A DNA stretch of 18,726 bases from positions 1 to 18,726 of the forward strand of contig CAYMAX010000027.1 of assembly GCA_964388595.1 (NCBI GenBank). The letters are read 5' to 3'. Shown here in pieces: positions 1-6,973 of the stretch (positions are counted from its first letter, which is position 1; the number at the start of each line of letters is the position of its first letter). This DNA is from CAYMAX01 sp964388595 (GTDB lineage: Bacteria > Bacteroidota > Bacteroidia > Bacteroidales > UBA932). The notes under the pieces were generated by a model. That model had not been told where the DNA came from, did not search any database, and saw only the letters and a list, made by a program, of their open reading frames with translations. The position numbers were made by a program, and so were the translations under genes.

Positions 1-504
1 AGAGCCGAGGGAAAGAATCGTCTTTACAAAATTTTTGCCATAAGGAGAATATAGCCATGCTGTACGAATAATGATAGATTTGCATTGAGACAGCTTGATG
101 GCAAGTTCCCCACTTCTCTTGGTGCGCCCGTAAGCAGTTTTGGGATTGGGCCTGTCAGTTTCGTGATAAGGGGTACTTTTAGTCCCATCAAAGACATAGT
201 CTGTGGAAATGTGAACAAGAGTAGCATCGTGAGTGTTGCAGACCTTTGCAAGTGTCCCGGGGCCATCTGAGTTAATCTTTTGAGCAGTTGCCTCATCTTC
301 TTCTGCCTTATCCACATTGGTATAAGCGGCACAATTGATGATGGTATTGATATTATGCTCTGACACATATTGATTCAAAGCATCGAAATCGGTAATATCA
401 AGCTCTGGCACATCTGTGAAAAAAACATCTGTTCTCGGAGCGGTAAGATTTTTTATCTCTGTACCAAGCTGACCATTGCAGCCTGTAACTAATATATTTC
501 CCAT
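1..504 (-). CDS. rfbD: dTDP-4-dehydrorhamnose reductase (RmlD), 3' end outside the window
   Basis: Last enzyme of dTDP-L-rhamnose synthesis: it reduces dTDP-4-dehydro-L-rhamnose with NAD(P)H in the cytoplasm, supplying rhamnose for surface polysaccharide. Reading from the ATG at 504 gives 168 open codons to the window edge, so roughly the last 40 percent of a protein of about 285 residues is missing. Visible short-chain dehydrogenase features are the N-terminal Rossmann motif G8-x2-G11-x2-G14, the NCAAYTNVDKAE segment near residues 57-68, the STDYVFDG motif at 100-107, and the YGRTK motif giving the catalytic Tyr125 and Lys129. A TAnnTTTG promoter box lies about 20 bp upstream. It is transcribed away from the DUF4290 gene. 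Other rfb genes, if linked, would lie to the left of this window. Confidence 0.93.
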   Translation of the reverse strand, partial: MGNILVTGCNGQLGTEIKNLTAPRTDVFFTDVPELDITDFDALNQYVSEHNINTIINCAAYTNVDKAEEDEATAQKINSDGPGTLAKVCNTHDATLVHISTDYVFDGTKSTPYHETDRPNPKTAYGRTKRSGELAIKLSQCKSIIIRTAWLYSPYGKNFVKTILSLGS

Positions 505-525
505 AAGAAGTAATAAAATTCATCA

Positions 526-533
526 CAAAGATA
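526..533 (-). promoter_or_regulatory. -7 box of rfbD promoter
   Basis: On the minus strand this reads TATCTTTG, a match to the Bacteroidota -7 consensus TAnnTTTG. It would put the transcript start about 17 bases before the rfbD ATG. No exact TTTG -33 box is seen; the expected position is A-rich on the plus strand (T-rich on the minus strand). Confidence 0.6.
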
Positions 534-556
534 CTTCTTTCCTTATCTAAAAAAAC

Positions 557-564
557 TATCTTTG
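557..564 (+). promoter_or_regulatory. -7 box of the DUF4290-ftsK-lolA promoter
   Basis: TATCTTTG matches the Bacteroidota -7 consensus TAnnTTTG and ends 15 bp before the ATG at 580. It is the exact reverse complement of the rfbD box at 526-533, so the two boxes form a 9-bp inverted repeat (ACAAAGATA / TATCTTTGT) around a 23-bp spacer. The box also argues against the TTG at 562 as a start codon, because that codon lies inside it. Confidence 0.6.
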
Positions 565-579
565 TCTAAATTTTATCAA

Positions 580-1227
580 ATGGATTACAACACGACAAGA
601 GAGAAATTGATAATGCCCGAATATGGCAGGCACGTGCAGGATATGATCGAGCAGGTCAAAAAAATCCCCGACAGAGAAAAGCGTAATGAACAGATTAAAG
701 CAGTGGTAGCTGTGATGGCCATACTGAATCCTCAGCTCAAAGAGATGCCGGACTTCAAACATAAGCTTTGGGACCATGTTCAGATTATCTCCGGATTTGA
801 CATTGACATCGATTCTCCATTCCCTATTCCCGAAAAAGAATCTTTCTCCACCCCTCCCGAGATGGTACCGGTCGAGAAACGCCCGCTGGCAGCCGCTCAT
901 TATGGTAGGAATATCATTAATATGATAGAAGTGATAGCCTCCCGCCCTGATGATGGGGTGAAAGATGCCATGATCAAAGCGATGGCTTCTTATATGAGGC
1001 AACAATATCTCATTTGGAACAAAGATTCAGTCTCTGAAGAGACTATCTTCAAGGATATTGAAAAACTTTCCAACGGCAAATTGATTGTGCCTGAGCACAT
1101 CCATTTGGAGACTCTATCAGAAAAAGATACTTTTTCTCGCCCAGGCATCATGTCTCCCAACGGCAATAATCGAAACAACAAGAACCGCCGCAAAAACGGC
1201 AAAAACAGGTGGAAAAACAATAAATAA
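580..1227 (+). CDS. DUF4290 domain protein
   Basis: A 215-residue cytoplasmic protein whose opening (MDYNTTREKLIMPEYGRH) and following helical segment (IKAVVAVMAILNPQ) match what I recognise of DUF4290, a Bacteroidota family of unknown function. There is no signal peptide or membrane segment. A second, similar-looking element (AAAHYGRNIINMIEVI) at about residues 103-118 echoes the first (MPEYGRHVQDMIEQV), suggesting an internal duplication. The last 20 or so residues are a low-complexity Asn/Arg/Lys tail that could bind nucleic acid or be disordered. The frame is open further upstream to a TTG at 562, but the ATG at 580 matches the family start and leaves room for the promoter. The ftsK ATG follows 2 bases after the stop, so the two genes are very probably co-transcribed. 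Confidence 0.88.
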   Translation: MDYNTTREKLIMPEYGRHVQDMIEQVKKIPDREKRNEQIKAVVAVMAILNPQLKEMPDFKHKLWDHVQIISGFDIDIDSPFPIPEKESFSTPPEMVPVEKRPLAAAHYGRNIINMIEVIASRPDDGVKDAMIKAMASYMRQQYLIWNKDSVSEETIFKDIEKLSNGKLIVPEHIHLETLSEKDTFSRPGIMSPNGNNRNNKNRRKNGKNRWKNNK

Positions 1228-1229
1228 CC

Positions 1230-3707
1230 ATGTCCGCAGACAAGAAGAAAAAGAAAAAAAAGAAAAAGAAAGAGCGGAAAGTACTTCTTTATTCGATTAA
1301 TAAAGACGTGGTTCGCTTCGTCTTGGGATTGATTTTCGGCTTGTTGACTCTCTTTACCCTTGTCTCTCTCATCTCTTATCTCTTTACCTGGGCAGAAGAC
1401 CAAAGTCTCCTCAGCAATGGAGATGTCTTCTCCAACATTATCACAGCCAACAACGGAGGTGGAAAGATAGGTTTTATGTGGTCCCACTTGTTGGTATCAA
1501 AATTATTCGGGATTGGAGCTTTTGTAGTACCCTTTTTCCTGGGTGGCATCAGCATTTATTGTTTTAAAATCAAACAAATCAATCTCTGGCGTCTGTTCTT
1601 TCTTTCACTGATGGGATGCATAGTCACATCGATGTTTTTCTCATATATCTTTTCCTTCACCAAAGCCACTTCGCTCTTCGGAGAAGGGGCCGGTGGGTCA
1701 TACGGTTATTATATCAACGATTGGCTCTGCTCTATGTTAGGACGCATTGGAGCAGGTTGTGTGGTGGTATTTTTACTGCTGCTGTGGTTCATCCTTCTTA
1801 ACGACAAAATAGTATCCAAGATTACCGGATTCTTTAATTCTCTTTTCAAAATATCGGAGAAAGCTCCTTTATCCGGAGCAGAAGGAGAAATTGAGGGAAG
1901 TATCGAAGGAGGGGAAGAGACCGATGAAGATGAGGAAAATGATGATGATGAAGAAGATGAAGATGATGATAATGATGATGACGAAGAGGAAGAGGATGGT
2001 GATGATGGCAAGGAAGAAGATGAAGATGATGGTGAGAAAGAAGAAGATGAGGAAGATAAAGACAAGAAAGGTAGTAAAAAAGGCGATGAAGGAGGTTTAG
2101 AACATTCTGACGATGAAGATACTATTCCTCCCATCGAGATTATTCAATCGGACGAGACCGATTTTTCCAAAGCTCTCACCGATGAAGAGTGGAGATACAG
2201 ATACGACCCCAGACTCAGCCTCAATAATTACAAGTTTCCCCCTTTTACTTTGCTCGAGGAGTATAAAGCTCAGAAATTTGAAGTGTCTCGAGACGAGTTG
2301 GAAAAGAACAATCGCAAAATCGTCTCTACCCTTAGAGACTACAAGATCAACATATCAAGAATCTCTGCCCGTATCGGACCCACCGTCACTCTTTATGAGA
2401 TAGTCCCTGCGCCGGGAGTACGTGTATCTCAGATTAAGAGGCTTGAAGAGGATATTGCCCTCTCTCTTGCTGCCAAAGGAGTACGTGTAATCACTCTTTC
2501 GGGGACCAATGCTATCGGCATAGAGGTAGCCAATGAGAAGCCGAGCATAGTCTCGATGAGGTCAGTCCTCGAAGACCCCAAATTTAGAAATGTCAAATAC
2601 GACCTTCCTGTAGCTTTGGGACTTACCATATCCAATGAGGTAATGAGTTTCGACCTTGCCAAGATGCCGCACCTTCTCATAGCAGGTGCCACCGGTCAGG
2701 GTAAGTCAGTGGGACTTAATGCCATCATCACTTCCCTTCTCTACAAGAAGCACCCTGCAGAATTGAAATTTGTCCTTGTGGATCCCAAAAAGGTGGAATT
2801 GTCTCTTTACGGTCCCATCAAAGACCATTACCTCGCCAAACTTCCTGAAGAAGAAGAGGCCATCATCACCGACACTCAAAAGGTCATCTACACTCTCAAA
2901 TCTCTTTGCAAGCTGATGGACAGACGTTATGATCTTCTCAAGGCAGCATCTGTCAGAAACATCAAAGAGTATAACGAGAAGTTCCTGTCACGCAAGCTCA
3001 ACCCGAGTAAAGGGCACGAATTTATGCCTTACATAGTGGTAATAATCGATGAGTTTGCAGATATGCTGATGACGGCAGGAAGAGAGATTGAAGAGCCTAT
3101 CGCCAGACTTGCCCAGCTCGCTCGTGCCATAGGTATTCACTTAGTGATAGCTACTCAACGCCCCACCACCAATATCATTACAGGTACTATTAAGGCCAAT
3201 TTCCCCGCCCGTATAGCTTTCAAAGTCTTCTCAAGTATTGATTCAAAGACTATCCTCGACCAGACTGGAGCCAATCAACTTGTCGGTCGAGGAGATATGC
3301 TTATTTACACCGGTACCAGTGAGCCTGTGAGGGTACAGTGTGCATTTATCGATACACCTGAAGTGGAAAGGATTACTAGATTCGTTCACGACCAACCGGG
3401 GTGCGGTGGTGCTTACCTTCTTCCGGAATATGTTCCTGAAGATAGCAATTCATCAGGATGGAACTCACGCGGAGACAATAACGAACGCGATGATCTCTTC
3501 AAAGAGGCAGCCAGACTCATAGTACGTGAACAGCAAGGTTCCACTTCTCTCATACAGAGAAAGATGAATCTTGGATACAACAGAGCCGGCAGGATTATTG
3601 ACCAGCTTGAAGATGCCGGTATAGTGGGTCCTTCAGAGGGTAGCAAAGCCAGAGTGGTCCGTATTACCAGTTTGGAATCTCTGGAACAGCTCCTTTCCAA
3701 TATGTAA
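1230..3707 (+). CDS. ftsK: FtsK/SpoIIIE family DNA translocase
   Basis: Septal, membrane-anchored ATPase that pumps chromosomal DNA during division and positions dimer resolution at dif. The 825 residues show, in order: a run of ten lysines (5-14); four membrane segments near 30-54, 87-111, 118-142 and 166-190; an intensely acidic Asp/Glu linker of about 85 residues (216-300); the alpha/beta motor with Walker A GATGQGKS at 486-493 and Walker B ending DEFAD at 607-611; a short Ser/Asn/Gly spacer; and a winged-helix gamma domain (about 754-825, with GYNRAGRIIDQLEDAGIVGP), which in the family reads KOPS-type sequences. All motor motifs are intact. Length is typical for Bacteroidota FtsK. It sits 2 bp after the DUF4290 stop and 6 bp before the lolA-like gene. 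Confidence 0.97.
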   Translation: MSADKKKKKKKKKKERKVLLYSINKDVVRFVLGLIFGLLTLFTLVSLISYLFTWAEDQSLLSNGDVFSNIITANNGGGKIGFMWSHLLVSKLFGIGAFVVPFFLGGISIYCFKIKQINLWRLFFLSLMGCIVTSMFFSYIFSFTKATSLFGEGAGGSYGYYINDWLCSMLGRIGAGCVVVFLLLLWFILLNDKIVSKITGFFNSLFKISEKAPLSGAEGEIEGSIEGGEETDEDEENDDDEEDEDDDNDDDEEEEDGDDGKEEDEDDGEKEEDEEDKDKKGSKKGDEGGLEHSDDEDTIPPIEIIQSDETDFSKALTDEEWRYRYDPRLSLNNYKFPPFTLLEEYKAQKFEVSRDELEKNNRKIVSTLRDYKINISRISARIGPTVTLYEIVPAPGVRVSQIKRLEEDIALSLAAKGVRVITLSGTNAIGIEVANEKPSIVSMRSVLEDPKFRNVKYDLPVALGLTISNEVMSFDLAKMPHLLIAGATGQGKSVGLNAIITSLLYKKHPAELKFVLVDPKKVELSLYGPIKDHYLAKLPEEEEAIITDTQKVIYTLKSLCKLMDRRYDLLKAASVRNIKEYNEKFLSRKLNPSKGHEFMPYIVVIIDEFADMLMTAGREIEEPIARLAQLARAIGIHLVIATQRPTTNIITGTIKANFPARIAFKVFSSIDSKTILDQTGANQLVGRGDMLIYTGTSEPVRVQCAFIDTPEVERITRFVHDQPGCGGAYLLPEYVPEDSNSSGWNSRGDNNERDDLFKEAARLIVREQQGSTSLIQRKMNLGYNRAGRIIDQLEDAGIVGPSEGSKARVVRITSLESLEQLLSNM
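1242..1274 (+). repeat. Homopurine (A/G) tract encoding the FtsK poly-lysine start
   Basis: Thirty-three consecutive purines, mostly AAG/AAA lysine codons and including an A8 run, lie just inside the ftsK start. Such runs are prone to replication slippage; a length change not divisible by three would knock out ftsK. The tract also leaves the start region with little secondary structure. Confidence 0.8.
1914..2128 (+). repeat. GAT/GAA trinucleotide low-complexity block (FtsK acidic linker)
   Basis: Imperfect GAT/GAA/GAG codon repeats encode the Asp/Glu linker between the membrane anchor and the motor of FtsK. The reading frame is kept throughout, and the opposite strand shows a spurious serine-rich open frame. 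Length variation by whole codons would be tolerated here. Confidence 0.8.
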
Positions 3708-3713
3708 TCTCTT

Positions 3714-4364
3714 ATGAAACGTTTTTTGCTGGTAACCGTAATGTTGTTGTCGGGAATTGTCTTTCTGAAAGGTCAATCCTCCAGAAGCATCATGAGCAAG
3801 ATGAAAGACAAGATTAATTCCTCTGAATGTATCGATATATCTTTCTCATTTGAGTTTATCAAATCTACCACCGAAGTCACTGATGTACAAGCAGGAGAAT
3901 TTATAGCCCAGGGAGAACTGTTCAAACTCATCACCCCCTCACTCACAGTATTTTGCGATGGTTCTGCCAAATGGATATACGACACCTCCAACGAAGAGGT
4001 CACCATAGTCCCTCACGATACACAGAGTCGGGATATCACAGAAAATCCTTTTGGTGTGCTTCGCACGATTGACCTCAACGATTACTCCTTTTCAGCTCAT
4101 CCCACAGAGACAGTCTATAAAGGTCATTCTGCTTATAAAATCACCATTAAGCCTGTCGACAAGAAAGCCAACTACATCTCTTTGCAGCTTCAGATAGAGA
4201 AGACTACCCTACTTCCTCTTTCGTTGCGCTATGAAAATATCACAGGAGACTCATATTTTGCAGAGATTATCTCATTCAAGAATATCACTGCCAAATCATC
4301 AGATTTTTATTCCTTTTCTCCCCAATCTTCGGATTCGGATATTATTATCACAGACCTGAGATAA
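3714..4364 (+). CDS. LolA-like outer-membrane lipoprotein carrier protein
   Basis: A 216-residue exported protein with a signal peptide (MKRFLLVTVMLLSGIVFLKG, then a QSS cleavage region near residue 21). The mature part resembles the LolA/LolB half-barrel: the segment with GEFIAQGELFKL, then FCDGSAKWIYD and EEVTIV, has the family pattern of a membrane-side strand followed by DG-x-x-x-W-x-YD. LolA carries lipoproteins through the periplasm from LolCDE to the outer membrane. Bacteroidota proteins of this type diverge from the Escherichia protein, so the exact cargo is inferred. The ATG is 6 bp after the ftsK stop, the last gene of that unit. It ends only 3 bp from the convergent nfn operon. Confidence 0.85.
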   Translation: MKRFLLVTVMLLSGIVFLKGQSSRSIMSKMKDKINSSECIDISFSFEFIKSTTEVTDVQAGEFIAQGELFKLITPSLTVFCDGSAKWIYDTSNEEVTIVPHDTQSRDITENPFGVLRTIDLNDYSFSAHPTETVYKGHSAYKITIKPVDKKANYISLQLQIEKTTLLPLSLRYENITGDSYFAEIISFKNITAKSSDFYSFSPQSSDSDIIITDLR

Positions 4365-4372
4365 TAATTATT
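4363..4372. other. Palindrome AATAATTATT carrying the stops of two convergent genes
   Basis: This perfect 10-bp palindrome includes most of the TAA stop of the lolA-like gene and the whole TAA stop (on the minus strand) of the gltA/nfnB gene. Only 3 bases separate the two reading frames. No GC-rich hairpin with a T tract is present, so termination here must use some other signal or run into the facing gene. Confidence 0.7.
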
Positions 4373-5753
4373 TTTCTTTAAGGGCAGCATGTATGGAAGC
4401 TGCTGCTGTGCGTCCTGCTCCCATGGCAAGAATCACTGTGGCCGCTCCTGTGACTGCATCGCCACCCGCAAATACCATCTTTTTGGTGGTGGCACCTGCA
4501 TCATCTGCCACTATACAGCCCCATTTGTCAGTATCCAAACCTTTGGTGGTGAGGGAAATGAGAGGGTTGGGAGATGTCCCGAGGGACATTATCACCACAT
4601 CCACATCAATATCAAAACAAGAATCAGGAATGGCTACAGGTTTGGCTCGTCCCGAAGAATCGGGCTCACCAAGTCTCATCTGCTCGCAACGAAGTCCTTT
4701 GACCCATCCTTCTGCTGTCCCAAGCACTTCTACAGGATTGGTAAGCATTTTGAAAAGAATACCCTCCTGCTGTGCGTGATGTACCTCTTCTACACGTGCC
4801 GGCAATTCTTTTTCGGTGCGACGATAGACTACTGTCACTTCTGCGCCCAGACGTAATGCACAACGAGCTGCATCCATAGCAACATTGCCTCCTCCTACTA
4901 CTGCTACCCTTTTCCCCACATATATGGGGGTATCGTATGAAGAATCGGATGCTTTCATAAGATTGACACGGGTGAGAAATTCATTGGCAGAAAACACTCC
5001 GTTGAGATTTTCCCCCGGGATGCCCATAAACTTGGGGAGTCCGGCTCCTGAGCCCACAAATACTGCGCTAAAATGTTCTTTCTCAAATAACTCGTCTATA
5101 GTAACAGTCCTTCCCACCACCACATCATTCTCTATTTTTACCCCCAGGGCGCGAACATTGTCCACCTCATTTTCCACTACTTTGGATTTGGGCAATCTGA
5201 ATTCGGGAATGCCATACTGAAGTACTCCACCAGCTTTATGCAGCACTTCGAAGATAGTGACATCGTATCCCCAGCGAGCAAGGTCTGTGGCACAGGCAAG
5301 TCCCGAAGGACCGCTACCCACTATTGCCACTTTCTTGCCATTGGCAGGAGCCTTCTCACAAAATCTTACATTGTGTTCTCCGGCCCAGTCAGCCACAAAA
5401 CGTTCGAGCTTACCTATCGACAGAGGTTCTCCCTTCACTCCTAAGATGCAGGAACCTTCACACTGAGTCTCTTGAGGACAGACACGACCACAGACTGCAG
5501 GAAGTGAACTATCAGAAGCTATGATACCGGCTGCAGCAGCGAAGTCGCCCAGCTTCACTTTTTGGATAAATGAGGGAATCTGAATGGAGACGGGACAGGC
5601 TTCCATACATCTGGGTTTTTTGCAGTTTATGCAACGGGAAGCCTCCAATTGAGCCTCCTCGGCATTATACCCGAAACAAACCTCATCGAAATTGTGTGCT
5701 CTGACCTTGGGATTTTGTTCTCTGACAGGCACTCTTGTCTTAATATTGTCCAT
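4368..5753 (-). CDS. gltA: NADPH-dependent glutamate synthase-type flavoprotein; large subunit of an NfnAB/SudBA-like oxidoreductase
   Basis: A 461-residue cytoplasmic FAD/Fe-S protein of the GltD-like family. The N-terminal ferredoxin-like domain has two cysteine sets, C41-x2-C44-x4-C49-x3-C53 and C88-x3-C92-x5-C98-x3-C102, expected to hold two [4Fe-4S] clusters. An FAD-binding GxGxxG motif follows at 146-151, then GGVLQYGIPEFRLPK, then a second nucleotide-binding motif GGGNVA near 287-292 with a downstream YRRTEKELPA segment of the NADP(H)-binding type. Automatic pipelines name this family NADPH-dependent glutamate synthase, but no large glutamate synthase subunit is nearby. The partner 4 bp upstream is the matching NfnA/SudB-type subunit, so a bifurcating NADH-dependent ferredoxin:NADP oxidoreductase (NfnB) or sulfide dehydrogenase alpha subunit is the better functional reading. 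All key cysteines are present. Confidence 0.9.
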   Translation of the reverse strand: MDNIKTRVPVREQNPKVRAHNFDEVCFGYNAEEAQLEASRCINCKKPRCMEACPVSIQIPSFIQKVKLGDFAAAAGIIASDSSLPAVCGRVCPQETQCEGSCILGVKGEPLSIGKLERFVADWAGEHNVRFCEKAPANGKKVAIVGSGPSGLACATDLARWGYDVTIFEVLHKAGGVLQYGIPEFRLPKSKVVENEVDNVRALGVKIENDVVVGRTVTIDELFEKEHFSAVFVGSGAGLPKFMGIPGENLNGVFSANEFLTRVNLMKASDSSYDTPIYVGKRVAVVGGGNVAMDAARCALRLGAEVTVVYRRTEKELPARVEEVHHAQQEGILFKMLTNPVEVLGTAEGWVKGLRCEQMRLGEPDSSGRAKPVAIPDSCFDIDVDVVIMSLGTSPNPLISLTTKGLDTDKWGCIVADDAGATTKKMVFAGGDAVTGAATVILAMGAGRTAAASIHAALKEK

Positions 5754-5757
5754 AGTC

Positions 5758-6615
5758 CTATCTTGAATTTAATCCGATTTTACATTTATGGTCAGCCTCT
5801 ATCTCCTGATCTTTATACATCAATTGTCTGCGCATAGCCTCGTCAAAGTCAACAAGATATGCATCAAATTCAGGTCCGTCCACGCAAGCAAACCTCGTCT
5901 TGCCTCCTACTGTGACACGGCAAGCGCCGCACATCCCGGTACCATCTACCATCAATGTATTGAGGCTCACTATGAGAGGAAGATTGTATTTTCGAGAAGC
6001 TATGGTGACGAATTTCATCATAATCATAGGCCCTATGGCTACTGCCCGGTCATACTTCTCGCCGCTACTCATCAAATTGTCAAGTATATCTGTCACAAGA
6101 CCCTTGGTCCCCATAGAACCATCATTGGTGCAAATATGGAGGTGATCACATACTGCATACATCTCATCTGCCATAATAATAAGATCGGCAGACCTAGCAC
6201 CGATAATCACATCTACATATGCTCCTTTCTGATGAAGATATTTGACTTGAGGATAGACTGGTGCAGTCCCCACTCCCCCTGCAATAAAAAGAAAACGCTT
6301 CCCTTTGAGTTCATTGTCAGAAAGGTGTATGAATTCTGAAGGATGTCCCAAAGGACCCACCACATCGGCAAATTCATCCCCCTTGTCGAAGGCGCAAATC
6401 TTCCTGGTGGAGGCACCGACTATCTGAGTGACTATTGTGACAGTCTCCCGACTGACATCGTAATCACAAATAGTGAGCGGTATCCTTTCAGCTTCTTCGA
6501 AAGCCCGCACTATGAGAAACTGTCCCGGCTTTGCTGAAGATGCTATTCTGGGAGCATGCACCTCCATCAAACAAATGACGGGGGTGAGCATCTCCTTTCT
6601 GACGATTTTGAACAT
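5758..6615 (-). CDS. FAD/NAD-binding [2Fe-2S] subunit, NfnA / SudB-like (dihydroorotate dehydrogenase electron-transfer family)
   Basis: A 285-residue protein of the ferredoxin-NADP reductase superfamily. An FAD-binding barrel with R44-IPLTI is followed by an NAD-binding lobe (IAGGVGTAPVYPQ) and a C-terminal iron-sulfur motif, D224-x4-C229-x2-C232-x11-C244. The position where related PyrK proteins have a fourth cysteine is Asp, which to my knowledge is a feature of Nfn small subunits. With the downstream subunit it would form NfnAB, which splits electrons of two NADPH between NAD and ferredoxin, or runs in reverse to make NADPH. The ATG at 6615 lies 5 bp after the stop of the HMA-protein gene. 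Alternative names are sulfide dehydrogenase beta subunit and ferredoxin-NADP reductase alpha subunit. Confidence 0.87.
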   Translation of the reverse strand: MFKIVRKEMLTPVICLMEVHAPRIASSAKPGQFLIVRAFEEAERIPLTICDYDVSRETVTIVTQIVGASTRKICAFDKGDEFADVVGPLGHPSEFIHLSDNELKGKRFLFIAGGVGTAPVYPQVKYLHQKGAYVDVIIGARSADLIIMADEMYAVCDHLHICTNDGSMGTKGLVTDILDNLMSSGEKYDRAVAIGPMIMMKFVTIASRKYNLPLIVSLNTLMVDGTGMCGACRVTVGGKTRFACVDGPEFDAYLVDFDEAMRRQLMYKDQEIEADHKCKIGLNSR

Positions 6616-6620
6616 TTATA

Positions 6621-6950
6621 TTATTTTTTATCTGCTTCGTGCTTTCCCAATTCTCCCTCTACTGAGTAACCAAGTTTTTCTATCGCCTCTATCAATTGGG
6701 CTTTGTCTGTCTTAAGGGAATCATACTTAATCCACACCGTCTTATCGTCAAGCAAGACCTTAAGATCTTTAATACCTTTGGTAAAAGGGAGATTGGCTTC
6801 TATCTTCTTGGCACAATTCGCACAATCCATATTTACTACGAATGTCACCTCACTCTCCTTCTGAGCCTTGTTCTTATTTTGGGCGTTCGAAGATAGTGCA
6901 AAAAGTGTAAATACTAAAACTAACAGAGCGATTTTTAAATAATTTTTCAT
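6621..6950 (-). CDS. Exported heavy-metal-associated (HMA) domain protein
   Basis: A 109-residue protein with a signal peptide (MKNYLKIALLVLVFTLFALSSNA, cleavage near residue 23) and one HMA/CopZ-like domain carrying the metal-binding motif M41-D-C43-A-N-C46, followed by the IEANLPFTKGIKDLKV and VWIKYD strands expected of the ferredoxin-like fold. It probably binds copper, or another soft metal, in the periplasm. The frame is open upstream into the receptor gene, with further ATGs, but the ATG at 6950 gives a proper signal peptide and a 23-bp gap to the receptor stop. It is sandwiched between the TonB receptor and the nfn genes in one apparent operon. A charged Lys/Glu tail ends the protein. 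Confidence 0.9.
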   Translation of the reverse strand: MKNYLKIALLVLVFTLFALSSNAQNKNKAQKESEVTFVVNMDCANCAKKIEANLPFTKGIKDLKVLLDDKTVWIKYDSLKTDKAQLIEAIEKLGYSVEGELGKHEADKK

Positions 6951-6973
6951 AATGTTGATATTTCTAATTTTTG

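Noticed and set aside
562..579. TTG start for the DUF4290 gene
   Set aside because: The codon falls inside the -7 promoter box, and the family begins at the ATG at 580.
1242..1274. Possible programmed frameshift at A-AAA-AAG heptamers near the ftsK start
   Set aside because: A -1 shift would stop at about 1300 and give a peptide of only some 20 residues, and the runs are explained by lysine codons; no stimulatory hairpin is obvious.
1709..2134. Minus-strand open frame encoding a serine-rich protein
   Set aside because: It is the antisense of the GAT/GAA repeats of the FtsK acidic linker; poly-Ser arises from reading ATC/TTC repeats and has no other support.
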